Below, piece after piece: positions 8,719-16,612 of a DNA stretch of 36,713 nt. The notes beneath the pieces were generated by a model. It was not told the origin of the DNA. It was given only the letters and a program-made list of their open reading frames with translations, and did not search any database. This stretch comes from Gordonia jinhuaensis. GTDB lineage: Bacteria > Actinomycetota > Actinomycetes > Mycobacteriales > Mycobacteriaceae. Both the position numbers and the translations under genes were made by a program. Every line of letters begins with the position of its first letter. Positions within the stretch are counted from its first letter, which is position 1. Location: assembly GCF_014639795.1 (NCBI RefSeq), contig NZ_BMGC01000034.1, forward strand, positions 1-36,713. Direction: 5' to 3'.

Positions 8719-10041
8719 GTGGTGGAAAAACGATTCATCGACGGTGCTCCAGAATCCCCGACGGTCTACGACAACGCGCTTCTCTTCCCGGCGCATCGCG
8801 ACGGCGACCCCTTCCTCGGTCATCTCGTGGTCGGCGACGACGGCCGGTTCGTCTCCGTCGAGCCGGGCGCCTTCGACGCCGCCACTGCCTCCCATCCGCA
8901 CCGGATCGTCGATCTGCACGGCGCGGTGGTGCTGCCGGGGTTCGTCTCGGCACACACTCACCTGTGGCAGAGCCCGTTTCGCGGTGTAGCCGACGGCTGC
9001 TCGACGATGGGGTGGATCGAGCAGTTGCACAAGCGGATCGGGCCGCACTTCGGCGACGGCGACATGGCCGCCTTCACCGCACACGGCTACCGCGACATGC
9101 TGCGCCACGGCGTCACCACCGTGTGCAACCACACCCACGACTTCGGCATCGGACCCGAAGAGCAATGGGCCGCAGCCATATCGGCACCGGTTCACACCGA
9201 GTTCTGCTTCTCGCCGCCGTTGTGGCGTAGCCCAGCGGAGCGGATCAGCGAACTCGACAAGTTCGTCCACCTCAGCGCACCCGATCGCGACCAGGTGCTC
9301 GGACTGTCGATGAACACCACCGGGAGAATGACCGTCGAGCAGATGCGCGACGAAGTCGACATGCTGCGCGAGAACAGCTTTCGGATGCACACTCACTACC
9401 TCGAAGACCCGGGCACCACTGCCGAACAGCAGACGTGGTTCGACGACCTCGTCGAATCCGGACGTGTGGGGCCCGACACGATCTTCGCCCACTTCATCCA
9501 CACGACGCCCCATATCCGCGACGGCGCTGCCCGCGCCGGGGCGTCGATGGTGTGGAACCCGCTGTCCAACGGACGCCTCGGTTCGGGGATCGCCGACGTC
9601 CTCGGCTACCGCAACGCGGGAGTGCGAGTCGGGATGGGTGTCGACGGGCAGGCAAGCGCAGATGTCGCCGACCCGTTCGAGAACATGCGCATGGGGTTGT
9701 ACACCTTGCGTGCCACCGCACAGGACGCGACGGTCCTCGATGCCAAGACGGTGCTGCGGATGCACACCGCCGACGCCGCCGATGTCCTCGGTGTCGGGGA
9801 CCGGGTGGGCAGGCTGGCCCCCGGATACGCCGCCGACTTCCTCATTCTCGACCCGCCCGCGCCGTACGAGATCCTCGACGCCGCCGACCTGTGGGCGTAT
9901 GCGGTGCTGAGCCTGTCGTCCGCCGACATCCGCGAGGTCCACGTGGCCGGTCGCCTGGCCGGGACGGGTCCCACCGACCGCGACATCGAACTCGAAGCCG
10001 ACTGTCGAGATCGGTTGTCCCGCATCCGCTCTGCGCTCTGA
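8719..10041 (+). CDS. Amidohydrolase-superfamily deaminase/chlorohydrolase-like enzyme
   Basis: A 440-residue metal-dependent hydrolase of the cytosine-deaminase / atrazine-chlorohydrolase / SsnA type. The metal ligands are visible: HTHLW after the first beta strand (VVLPGFVSAHTHL), RMHTHYLED, FAHFIHT, and the catalytic Asp in GVDGQASAD. C-terminal ADFLILDPP and the small beta-sandwich are typical. The start is uncertain: GTG codons lie at 8713, 8719 and 8722, and the frame is open back to 8680, but none has a clear ribosome-binding site. It is divergent from a LacI regulator and precedes an FAD oxidase by 58 bp, so the pair probably degrades one N-heterocycle or amide. The exact substrate cannot be read from sequence. 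Confidence 0.85.
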   Translation: MVEKRFIDGAPESPTVYDNALLFPAHRDGDPFLGHLVVGDDGRFVSVEPGAFDAATASHPHRIVDLHGAVVLPGFVSAHTHLWQSPFRGVADGCSTMGWIEQLHKRIGPHFGDGDMAAFTAHGYRDMLRHGVTTVCNHTHDFGIGPEEQWAAAISAPVHTEFCFSPPLWRSPAERISELDKFVHLSAPDRDQVLGLSMNTTGRMTVEQMRDEVDMLRENSFRMHTHYLEDPGTTAEQQTWFDDLVESGRVGPDTIFAHFIHTTPHIRDGAARAGASMVWNPLSNGRLGSGIADVLGYRNAGVRVGMGVDGQASADVADPFENMRMGLYTLRATAQDATVLDAKTVLRMHTADAADVLGVGDRVGRLAPGYAADFLILDPPAPYEILDAADLWAYAVLSLSSADIREVHVAGRLAGTGPTDRDIELEADCRDRLSRIRSAL

Positions 10042-10062
10042 TCTGCCCTCCGCCACCGAACT

Positions 10063-10080
10063 CATACCCATACCCATACC
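10063..10080. repeat. Short hexamer array
   Basis: CATACC is repeated three times without interruption, directly upstream of the ribosome-binding site of the FAD oxidase. It is a simple sequence that could vary in length; no function is evident. Confidence 0.6.
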
Positions 10081-10099
10081 CGCACCCGAAAGGTGTCTC

Positions 10100-11518
10100 A
10101 TGTCCGTCAGCACCGAAGCACTCGAAGACCTCGTCGACGAACTCGGCAACATCCCGCACTCCTCGGAAGCGCGGCTGTTGCGCGCCAAGAGCCGTGACCG
10201 ATTCGCCCAGAGCCCGGTGCTGCGAGAGGTGATGCGTGGTCGGGTGGCCGACATCTACATCGCACCGCGATCCAAGGAGGAGTTGCGCGTGACCGTGGGC
10301 GCCTGCGTGCGGCACCGCATCCCGATCACCGTGCGTGGCGCCGGCACCGGCCAGTTCGGTCAGGGTGTACCTCTGTCGGGCGGGGCCGTGATCGACGTCA
10401 CGGGTATCACCGGCATCGTCCCCACCACACTGGGTACGGTGCGCGCCCTCACCGGGACACTGCTCGTCGACATCGACAACGAGATCCGCCCCACCGGCTG
10501 GGAGATGCGCATGCATCCCTCCACCAAGAATCAGTCGACCATCGGCGGCTACATCGCCGGCGGCCACGCCGGAATCGGCAGCTGCCAGTGGGGAATCCTC
10601 CGCGATCGCGGCAACATCGTCGCACTCGAGGTGATGACCGCCGAAGAGAACCCGCGGTTCATCGAGCTCACCGGCGAGGACGTCAACATCGTCCACCACG
10701 CCTACGGGGCCAACGGCATCATCACCGAGGTCGAGCTCCCCACCGCCCCGGCGTGGAACTGGCAGGAGCTGGTGATCGCCTTCCCCGAATTCGACCAGGC
10801 GGCGCGGTTCGCGGTTGACCTCTGCGAGAGCGAGGGCATCCTCAAGAAGGTGGTGTCGGTTCAGCAGGATCCGCTGCCCACCTATCTGCCCGACCTGGCA
10901 CCCTATGTGCCACAGGGGCATTCGATGGTCTTGGCGATGGTTGCCGAGCAGTGCATGCCGGTTGTGGAAGATCTGATCGCCGCGAACAACGGCCACATCG
11001 GCTACCGCACCGACGAAGAACAGGGCGCCTATGGCATCCCGATGTACGAGTTCACCTGGGGTCACGCGATGATGCACTATCAGCGCGTCAACCGGAAGCT
11101 CATCGGGCTGCTCGCCCTGTTCCCCAAGGACGATCTCTACGACTCGATCGTGCGCATCAACCGCGACTTCGCGCATCTGGGGCCCACCCACATCGAGATG
11201 AAGCGATTCGACGGCGGGCTGTCGGCGCAGGGCTCCCCGGTGTGGGACTTCGAGAGTCAGGAGCAGATGACCGAGATCACCCGGCAATTGCAGGAGGCCG
11301 GGCTCGACATCGCCAACACCCACACCCCCACCCTGCTGGCGAGCGGTATGAAGCCGTGGGCGGCCGCCGAGGCCGAGTTGAAACGCGTCGCCGACCCCTA
11401 CGGCCTTCTCGCACAGGGCAAGTCCGACGACGAGACGGTCAACGAGGTCACCGAGGCCACCGCGTTGCCGTCGAAGGGCTGGAAGTATCGGCTCACTGCA
11501 TCAGACGTACAGAGGTGA
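10100..11518 (+). CDS. FAD-binding (PCMH-type) oxidoreductase, GlcD-like
   Basis: A 472-residue flavoprotein of the FAD-linked oxidase family. The PCMH-type FAD domain covers about residues 50–230: ITVRGAGTGQFGQGVPLSGG resembles the pyrophosphate-binding loop, then STIGGYIAGGHAGIGS and the ITEVELPTAP turn follow. The C-terminal part is the substrate-cap half. Proteins of this type oxidise 2-hydroxy acids, aldehydes or amines and pass electrons to oxygen or the respiratory chain. ATG 10100 has GAAAGG 6 bases upstream. It lies after the amidohydrolase in the same direction and is probably cotranscribed, acting on a product of that enzyme. Substrate not identifiable. Confidence 0.85.
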   Translation: MSVSTEALEDLVDELGNIPHSSEARLLRAKSRDRFAQSPVLREVMRGRVADIYIAPRSKEELRVTVGACVRHRIPITVRGAGTGQFGQGVPLSGGAVIDVTGITGIVPTTLGTVRALTGTLLVDIDNEIRPTGWEMRMHPSTKNQSTIGGYIAGGHAGIGSCQWGILRDRGNIVALEVMTAEENPRFIELTGEDVNIVHHAYGANGIITEVELPTAPAWNWQELVIAFPEFDQAARFAVDLCESEGILKKVVSVQQDPLPTYLPDLAPYVPQGHSMVLAMVAEQCMPVVEDLIAANNGHIGYRTDEEQGAYGIPMYEFTWGHAMMHYQRVNRKLIGLLALFPKDDLYDSIVRINRDFAHLGPTHIEMKRFDGGLSAQGSPVWDFESQEQMTEITRQLQEAGLDIANTHTPTLLASGMKPWAAAEAELKRVADPYGLLAQGKSDDETVNEVTEATALPSKGWKYRLTASDVQR

Positions 11519-11528
11519 CAGCCCGCAC

Positions 11529-12239
11529 TCAGCCCATCGGGTCGATGACGGTCTCGCTGGGGTCGGTGCTGGTGAACGGCGCCTCGTCGTCGCCCCAGCG
11601 CACGCAATCCCACTGCCCGAGTGCGTAGTTCAGCTCCACCTCCGAGCAGTTGCGCAGGTGGTGTTCCAGTGCGAAGCGGGGTTCGACCTGTCCCAGATGT
11701 GCGGCGATGAGCCGGATCGCGGCACCGTGGCTCACCAGGTACACGTCGCGCGCATCGGCCCCGTCGAGGTAACGGGCGGCGATGTCGTCGATCACCGGCA
11801 TGAACCGATCACGCACCATCGACCACGACTCGCCACCGGGGATCGGGTCGTCGCCACCGGCGACACCCCGCAGACGCTCACCCGCGCGACCAGTGGCCTC
11901 GTCGGAGCCGTACCAACTGCGGACGATCTTCACGAACAACTCGTGGGCATCGTCGTCGGTGCGGCCCTCGAGGTCACCGAGCTGGACCTCGTAGACGCCC
12001 TGCACCACCTCGGGAGTGACTCCCCAGACGTCGCCGATCACCTCCGCGGTCTGCCGGGCCCGCGCTGCGGGCGAACACAGCAGTCTCACCTCACCGACGT
12101 CACCGTGTTCGAGCGCGAACCTCGCGGCCTGTCGAATACCGAAGTCGGTGAGTGCCGCGCCGGGCAACGCTGTGTCCAACCGGCGCATCACATTCGACGT
12201 GGTCTCCCCGTGCCGCACCAGATGCAGGGTCGCCATCAT
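11529..12239 (-). CDS. Histidine phosphatase family protein (Rv3837c-like)
   Basis: A 236-residue phosphoglycerate-mutase-like phosphatase. The phosphohistidine motif LVRHGETTSN is at residues 7–16; the second catalytic His is in VSHGAAIRLIA near 170. Members remove phosphate from sugars, nucleotides or other small molecules, and the name phosphoglycerate mutase is often misapplied. ATG 12239 overlaps the pheA stop by 4 bp (ATGA), and the ribosome-binding site GGAGG sits inside the pheA end, indicating translational coupling. The pair pheA–Rv3837c is conserved in mycobacteria. Its physiological substrate is unknown. Confidence 0.88.
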   Translation of the reverse strand: MMATLHLVRHGETTSNVMRRLDTALPGAALTDFGIRQAARFALEHGDVGEVRLLCSPAARARQTAEVIGDVWGVTPEVVQGVYEVQLGDLEGRTDDDAHELFVKIVRSWYGSDEATGRAGERLRGVAGGDDPIPGGESWSMVRDRFMPVIDDIAARYLDGADARDVYLVSHGAAIRLIAAHLGQVEPRFALEHHLRNCSEVELNYALGQWDCVRWGDDEAPFTSTDPSETVIDPMG

Positions 12240-13156
12240 CGACCTCCTCTACGCAACGACTCAACCCATTCCAGACTGTCACGATGATCCGGCGGCGGAG
12301 GCCCCAGACGCACCGCAGTCGGCCACGATCCGAGATACACCACCTCGCGGGCGGCCGCATGCAGCGCGGCCAGCGCCTCGGCGACGGCCGGATCCTCGAT
12401 GTGTCCGACGGCGTCGAGGAAGAAGAAGTACTCACCCTCGCGCGGCTGCGGACGTGACTCGATGCGCGTCAGGTCGATGCCGCGTGAGGCGAATTCGGAC
12501 ATCGCCCGCATCAGCGAACCGGGCTCATGGGGCAGGTCGAGTACCACCGAGGTGCGGTCGGAGCCCGTGCGCAGCGGCACCGGACCGGGTTGCCGAAGAA
12601 GAACGAATCGTGTTGTCGCCGAGTCGGAATCGGCCACGCGATCAGCGAGCACGACCAGTCCGGCCATCGACGCCGCCAGACCGGTGGTCACGGCCGCATC
12701 GGCTCGACCCGCGCGCACGTCGTCGGCAGCGCCGGCATTGGAATCGGCGGGGACGAAATGTGCGGCCGGGAACATGGCGGCCACGCTGTGGCGCACCTGC
12801 CGCGCGGCGACCGGGTAGGCCGCCAACGTCTGGACCTGAGCGGGGTCGAGTGCGGTGGCGGCGGCGATCGTGAACGCGACCGGCAGCACCGTCTCGGCGA
12901 CGATCTGCACGCGCGTCCCCTTCGCGAGCGCGTCCATCGTCGAGGGCACCGATCCCTCGACCGAACTCTCGATGGGGACAACGCCGAACTCGGCCGCCCC
13001 GTCACGCACCATCTCGATCACCGACTCGGGACTCGACGCGGCCACGCGCGCCGAGCCGGCTCCGACCTGATCGGCGACCAGCGGGTCGGTGAGAAACGCG
13101 TCGAGCGCCATCTCGGTGAACGTTCCCGACGGTCCGAAGAAGGCGATGGTCGACAT
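12236..13156 (-). CDS. pheA: Prephenate dehydratase
   Basis: A 306-residue monofunctional prephenate dehydratase that converts prephenate to phenylpyruvate in phenylalanine synthesis. The N-terminal FFGPSGTFTEMAL and VPIESSVEGSV match the catalytic domain (the latter is usually PIENSVEG; here Asn is Ser). SATTRFVLL carries the TRF catalytic motif, and the C-terminal ACT domain with EPGSLMRAM and RIESRP binds phenylalanine for feedback control. Size and start are standard. It is followed by a coupled histidine phosphatase gene. It is divergent from an iron-box promoter 65 bp upstream of its start. Confidence 0.96.
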   Translation of the reverse strand: MSTIAFFGPSGTFTEMALDAFLTDPLVADQVGAGSARVAASSPESVIEMVRDGAAEFGVVPIESSVEGSVPSTMDALAKGTRVQIVAETVLPVAFTIAAATALDPAQVQTLAAYPVAARQVRHSVAAMFPAAHFVPADSNAGAADDVRAGRADAAVTTGLAASMAGLVVLADRVADSDSATTRFVLLRQPGPVPLRTGSDRTSVVLDLPHEPGSLMRAMSEFASRGIDLTRIESRPQPREGEYFFFLDAVGHIEDPAVAEALAALHAAAREVVYLGSWPTAVRLGPPPPDHRDSLEWVESLRRGGR

Positions 13157-13220
13157 AGTCCGCAGGATAACCGGTGGATGATCGGCCGATTCGCTTCTCT
13201 CCCTCCCACCCGGCGGTCAA

Positions 13221-13239
13221 TTAGGTTAGGGTTACCTAT
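13221..13239 (+). promoter_or_regulatory. IdeR/DtxR iron box
   Basis: TTAGGTTAGGGTTACCTAT matches the mycobacterial IdeR consensus TTAGGTTAGGCTAACCTAA at 16 of 19 positions, including both outer half-sites. It lies 86 bp upstream of the DUF2470 gene and 65 bp from pheA. In M. tuberculosis the gene at this place, Rv3839, is reported in the IdeR regulon, which supports iron repression of the DUF2470 gene. Confidence 0.88.
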
Positions 13240-13324
13240 CTCGTTGCCATCCCACAGACCGGACCGACGGTGACCGTCCACTTCCCCGAATGGTCTCGGC
13301 GCTCGGAGTGAGAGAGGAACCCCT

Positions 13325-14104
13325 ATGACGACCGCACATGCCCTGGCCCCCACCCCGGCCGAAGCCGTGCGCACCGCCTGTATGCGCGCCACCGACGCCA
13401 CCCTGGCCGTCGACGATCCGGCCGGCGACCGGGCACCCGAGCCGATGCAGATCACCATGGTCCACCTCTACGAGACACAGGCCTTCGTGCTGGTCCCCAA
13501 CAGCCGTGCCCGCGAACTCGACGCCGCCGCCGACCCTGCCGGCCTACAGGCGATGGTGGAGATCACCGACTGTGCCCCGATCCCCCTGCGCGAGCCGGTA
13601 CGCGCTCTGATCTGGCTCAACGGTCGCCTGCACGCCGTCCCCCGCGACCTGCAACACGACCTGGCGGTGGAGATCTCCCTCGACCACCCGCAGCCGCATC
13701 TGCTCGACGTCGGACACACCCACACGTTGCTGCGTATGCAACTCGGGCATGCGGTGATCGCCAACGGCGCCGGCGCGGCCTCGGCGACCGCCGCCGAACT
13801 GGCCATCGCGACACCCGACCCGTTCTGGGAGTTCGAGGACCACTGGGTCGCCCACCTCGATCACGATCACAGCGACCTGGTCGGGGTGCTCGCCCGGCAT
13901 CTGAGCGACGAGGAGCGTCACGGCCGGATCCGTCCGCTGGGTATCGACCGGTACGGCATCCGGCTGCGCGTGGAAGGTCCTGGGCCTGACACCGACATCC
14001 GGCTCCCGTTCAACCGACCCGTCGGCGATGTGGTCGAGCTGTCCGGTGCGTTGCGATCACTGGTCGGCTGCCCCTACCTCAACAGCATCCCCCACTCGCA
14101 CTGA
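13325..14104 (+). CDS. DUF2470 protein (Rv3839-like), iron-box controlled
   Basis: A 259-residue soluble protein with a C-terminal DUF2470 domain (about residues 175–255: LVGVLARHLSDEERHGRIRPLGIDRYGIRLR…), a domain found fused to haem-utilisation and pyridoxamine-oxidase-like proteins. The N-terminal two thirds look like a degenerate split-barrel flavin-fold, but I see no clear cofactor motif. ATG 13325 has GAGAGGAAC upstream. An IdeR-type iron box precedes it, so expression should rise when iron is scarce. A role in haem or iron handling is an inference from domain and regulation. In mycobacteria Rv3839 occupies this position next to pheA. Confidence 0.8.
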   Translation: MTTAHALAPTPAEAVRTACMRATDATLAVDDPAGDRAPEPMQITMVHLYETQAFVLVPNSRARELDAAADPAGLQAMVEITDCAPIPLREPVRALIWLNGRLHAVPRDLQHDLAVEISLDHPQPHLLDVGHTHTLLRMQLGHAVIANGAGAASATAAELAIATPDPFWEFEDHWVAHLDHDHSDLVGVLARHLSDEERHGRIRPLGIDRYGIRLRVEGPGPDTDIRLPFNRPVGDVVELSGALRSLVGCPYLNSIPHSH

Positions 14105-14111
14105 TCGCCCC

Positions 14112-14117
14112 TAATCT
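14112..14117 (+). promoter_or_regulatory. −10 element for a probable leaderless transcript
   Basis: TAATCT fits the actinobacterial −10 pattern TANNNT and ends 7 bases before the GTG start at 14125. That spacing puts the transcription start at the start codon. No −35 is evident. Confidence 0.45.
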
Positions 14118-14124
14118 GGCATGC

Positions 14125-15027
14125 GTGAATGCCGATGTACCCGCCTACCGGTCAGGTGAGCGCGATGCAGGCCGGCCGAACACGGCCGGCGAGCGGATCC
14201 GCGATGCACTGAAGGTCGCGGCCCGAGGGATCCCCGCCGATCACGGCATCGCCGGCACCCGGCCGCAGGTGGTGACCGACGCCCGCGAACGCCGCGGCCT
14301 GATCGTCGAGATCGTCATCGTGCTGGTGCTCACCTTCGGCATGTCCGGACTGCGCTCCCTGCTGTCGCTGATCGACGCACAACTGCACCGGGGCGGGATC
14401 GGCTCACAGTCGGTGGCGCTCAACACCTCGTCGTCGACGGTCGGCATCATCGACCTCGCCGAACAGCTCCTCGACGCCGTTCACCTCTTCGCGATCGCCG
14501 CGCTGGCCGTGTATCTGCTGTGGAGGTCGGGGATCACCGCACGAATCCTCGGTCTGAAACCGGTGAAGGTGGCCTCGGATGTGTCCTGGGGTGTGGCCGC
14601 CGCAGCGGTGATCGGGCTGCCCGGACTCGGGCTCTACGTCGCCGCACGTGCGCTCGGCATCAACGCCGAGGTGCTGCCCTCCACGCTGACCGACGCCTGG
14701 TGGCGGTTGCCGGTGCTCATCCTCGCCGCGATCGGCAACGCCGCGGCCGAGGAGTTCCTCGTGGTGGGCTATCTGATCACCCGGCTGCGCCAGCTCGGCG
14801 CCGGCGAGAACTCGTCGCTGCTCGGATCGGCGGTCCTGCGCGGCAGCTATCACCTGTACCAAGGCTTCGGGGGTGGTGTGGGCAACCTCGCGATGGGGCT
14901 GGTCTACGGGCGGTTCTTCCAGTGCACGGCGCGTATCTGGCCGCTGGTGATCGGTCATGCGCTGATCGACACGGTCGCTTTCGGCTACGCGCTGCTCGGC
15001 GACCACCTCGGCCTGCTCACCCGCTGA
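14125..15027 (+). CDS. CPBP-family intramembrane protein (CAAX-protease-like)
   Basis: A 300-residue integral membrane protein with about seven to eight predicted helices after a 60-residue polar N-terminus. The CPBP/Abi signature is present: AAAEEFLVVGYL at about 207–217 (paired Glu209–Glu210), a second motif with His in SYHLYQGFGG near 238, and a third His in IGHALIDTVAF. The usual EExxxR has Val in place of Arg, which to my knowledge is seen in other actinobacterial members. The family includes intramembrane glutamic proteases; activity here is unproven. GTG 14125 is preceded by a −10-like TAATCT at 7 bases, so the mRNA is probably leaderless. An LCP gene follows 46 bp later. Confidence 0.82.
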   Translation: MNADVPAYRSGERDAGRPNTAGERIRDALKVAARGIPADHGIAGTRPQVVTDARERRGLIVEIVIVLVLTFGMSGLRSLLSLIDAQLHRGGIGSQSVALNTSSSTVGIIDLAEQLLDAVHLFAIAALAVYLLWRSGITARILGLKPVKVASDVSWGVAAAAVIGLPGLGLYVAARALGINAEVLPSTLTDAWWRLPVLILAAIGNAAAEEFLVVGYLITRLRQLGAGENSSLLGSAVLRGSYHLYQGFGGGVGNLAMGLVYGRFFQCTARIWPLVIGHALIDTVAFGYALLGDHLGLLTR

Positions 15028-15060
15028 CGTCGACTCGTCGGCGACGGGCGGAATGCACCG

Positions 15061-15066
15061 TAAAGT
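15061..15066 (+). promoter_or_regulatory. −10 element for a probable leaderless transcript
   Basis: TAAAGT fits TANNNT and ends 7 bases before the GTG at 15074, the same spacing as ahead of the neighbouring CPBP gene. It supports GTG 15074 rather than ATG 15053 as the LCP start. Confidence 0.5.
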
Positions 15067-15073
15067 CGTCGGG

Positions 15074-16609
15074 GTGAGCGACCAGGATCCGCCCTTTCTG
15101 CATCGTGACGCCGGTCGCGACGCCGATCGACGGAACCCACCGCAGGGACCGCGCCAGAACCCACCCCGACAGGGGCAACCAGGTCAGAACCCACCGCGAC
15201 AGAACCCACCGCGACAGGGGCAACCAGGTCAGGCGCCCACCCGGCGCGACCAGTACCCACGTCGCGATCCCCATCCACCACGCGACCAGTACCCACCGCG
15301 GCACGACGAGTACCCACGTCGCGACCCGCGCCCGGATCAGCGGGCTCGGCCGGATCAGCGGGCTCGAGGCGCCGCGGGGGTGCCTGGCTACGCACCGCCG
15401 CAGCGGCCGCAGGCCGTTCCACCGCAGTACCGCACACCTGCGCCAGATGACCCTCGAGCTCGTCGCGACGACTCGGCATTCGACGATGACGGTCGACTCG
15501 CCGCGCTGCGCGAGGAGTACCGCCGCAGCGGCCGTCGAGACAACCGGGTCGGTGGCAGCCCACCGCCGCGGCGTCCCGACAACTACCGACCACAGCGCGA
15601 ACCCGCTCCCGAGCCGCCGAAGAAGAAGCGGTCCCGCTTCGCGCGGAGGCCGCGACTGACCTTCCTCCGCGTGCTGCTCGTGGTGGTGCTGGTGGTGATC
15701 GTCGGGTCGGCAGGACTGCTGTTCTACTTCGACTCCAAGCTGCACCGGGTGAACGCGCTGAGCGCCTATCCCGGCCGTGTCGGTGACACCCCCGGCACCA
15801 ATTGGCTGCTGGTGGGCTCTGATTCGCGGTCCGGACTGTCCGCCGAGCAGAAGAAAGACCTGAGCACCGGCGATGTGGAGGGTGTGGAAGGCCGCACCGA
15901 CACGATCATGCTGGTGCACATCCCGCGCAGCGGTAAGGCCATGCTCGTGTCGATCCCACGTGATCTCTACGTACCGATCCCCAGACAGGGGCAGCACAAG
16001 ATCAACGCAGCGTTCTCACTCGGCGGGGCCTCACTACTCGTGCAGACCGTGGAGTCCGCCACGCGAGTCCACATCGATCACTACGCCGAGATCGGATTCG
16101 GCGGATTCGACTCACTGGTCGACGCGGTCGGCGGAGTGACGATGTGCCTCGACCAGCCGCTGCACGATCCCAAGGCTGGTCTGGACCTGCCTGCCGGATG
16201 CCAAACCCTCAACGGCAGACAGGCATTGGGGCTGGTACGCACCCGCGCCTTCCCGAACGCCGACCTCGAACGTGTGGTCAATCAGCGGAAGTTCTTGTCG
16301 GCGTTGGTGTCCAAGGCGATGAGCCCGAGCACCATCCTCAACCCGTTCAAGTTCTGGCCGTTCGTGTCGGGTGCGGTGAGTTCGCTGACCGTCGACAACG
16401 GCGATCACATCTGGCATCTCGGCTATCTCGGGTGGAAGCTGCACTCCGACCCCATCACCACCACCACACCCACCGGCGGACCGATTCAGACCGACGACGG
16501 CGACTCGCTGGCCTTCGGCGACAACACCACGCGGTTCTTCGACTACATCGCGCGCGACCAGACGGTACCCAGCGATCTGCTGAGTACCGGTGGCGGAGCG
16601 GTCAACTGA
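15074..16609 (+). CDS. LytR-CpsA-Psr (LCP) family cell-wall ligase (Rv3840-like)
   Basis: A 511-residue membrane-anchored phosphotransferase. Residues 1–190 are a disordered cytoplasmic tail rich in Pro, Arg, Gln and Asp with internal repeats (NPPRQGQPGQ, DQYPRRD). One transmembrane segment follows (FLRVLLVVVLVVIVGSAGLLFYF), then the LCP catalytic domain. Key motifs are LLVGSDSR, GRTDTIMLVHI, VSIPRDLYVPIP and LVRTRAFPNADLERVVNQ, which supply the conserved Asp/Arg residues that bind the polyprenyl pyrophosphate. LCP enzymes attach secondary polymers such as arabinogalactan to peptidoglycan in this order. It lies in the Rv3839–Rv3840 order. It converges on an oxygenase gene with 3 bp between the stops. 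Confidence 0.93.
   Translation: MSDQDPPFLHRDAGRDADRRNPPQGPRQNPPRQGQPGQNPPRQNPPRQGQPGQAPTRRDQYPRRDPHPPRDQYPPRHDEYPRRDPRPDQRARPDQRARGAAGVPGYAPPQRPQAVPPQYRTPAPDDPRARRDDSAFDDDGRLAALREEYRRSGRRDNRVGGSPPPRRPDNYRPQREPAPEPPKKKRSRFARRPRLTFLRVLLVVVLVVIVGSAGLLFYFDSKLHRVNALSAYPGRVGDTPGTNWLLVGSDSRSGLSAEQKKDLSTGDVEGVEGRTDTIMLVHIPRSGKAMLVSIPRDLYVPIPRQGQHKINAAFSLGGASLLVQTVESATRVHIDHYAEIGFGGFDSLVDAVGGVTMCLDQPLHDPKAGLDLPAGCQTLNGRQALGLVRTRAFPNADLERVVNQRKFLSALVSKAMSPSTILNPFKFWPFVSGAVSSLTVDNGDHIWHLGYLGWKLHSDPITTTTPTGGPIQTDDGDSLAFGDNTTRFFDYIARDQTVPSDLLSTGGGAVN
15155..15232. repeat. In-frame tandem repeats in the LCP N-terminal tail
   Basis: A 33-bp unit occurs at 15155–15187 and 15200–15232 with one mismatch, with a half unit between them (15185–15200). 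It encodes the repeated QNPPRQGQPGQ segment. A second repeat of 18 bp encodes DQRARP further along. Length variation would change only the disordered tail. Confidence 0.85.
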
Positions 16610-16612
16610 CGG

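Noticed and set aside
9842-11323. 493-codon minus-strand open frame
   Set aside because: Antisense shadow of the FAD oxidase and the end of the amidohydrolase; no family features.
15155-15330. CRISPR-like or regulatory repeat array
   Set aside because: The repeats are in frame, encode Pro/Arg/Gln repeats of the LCP tail and have no unique spacers.
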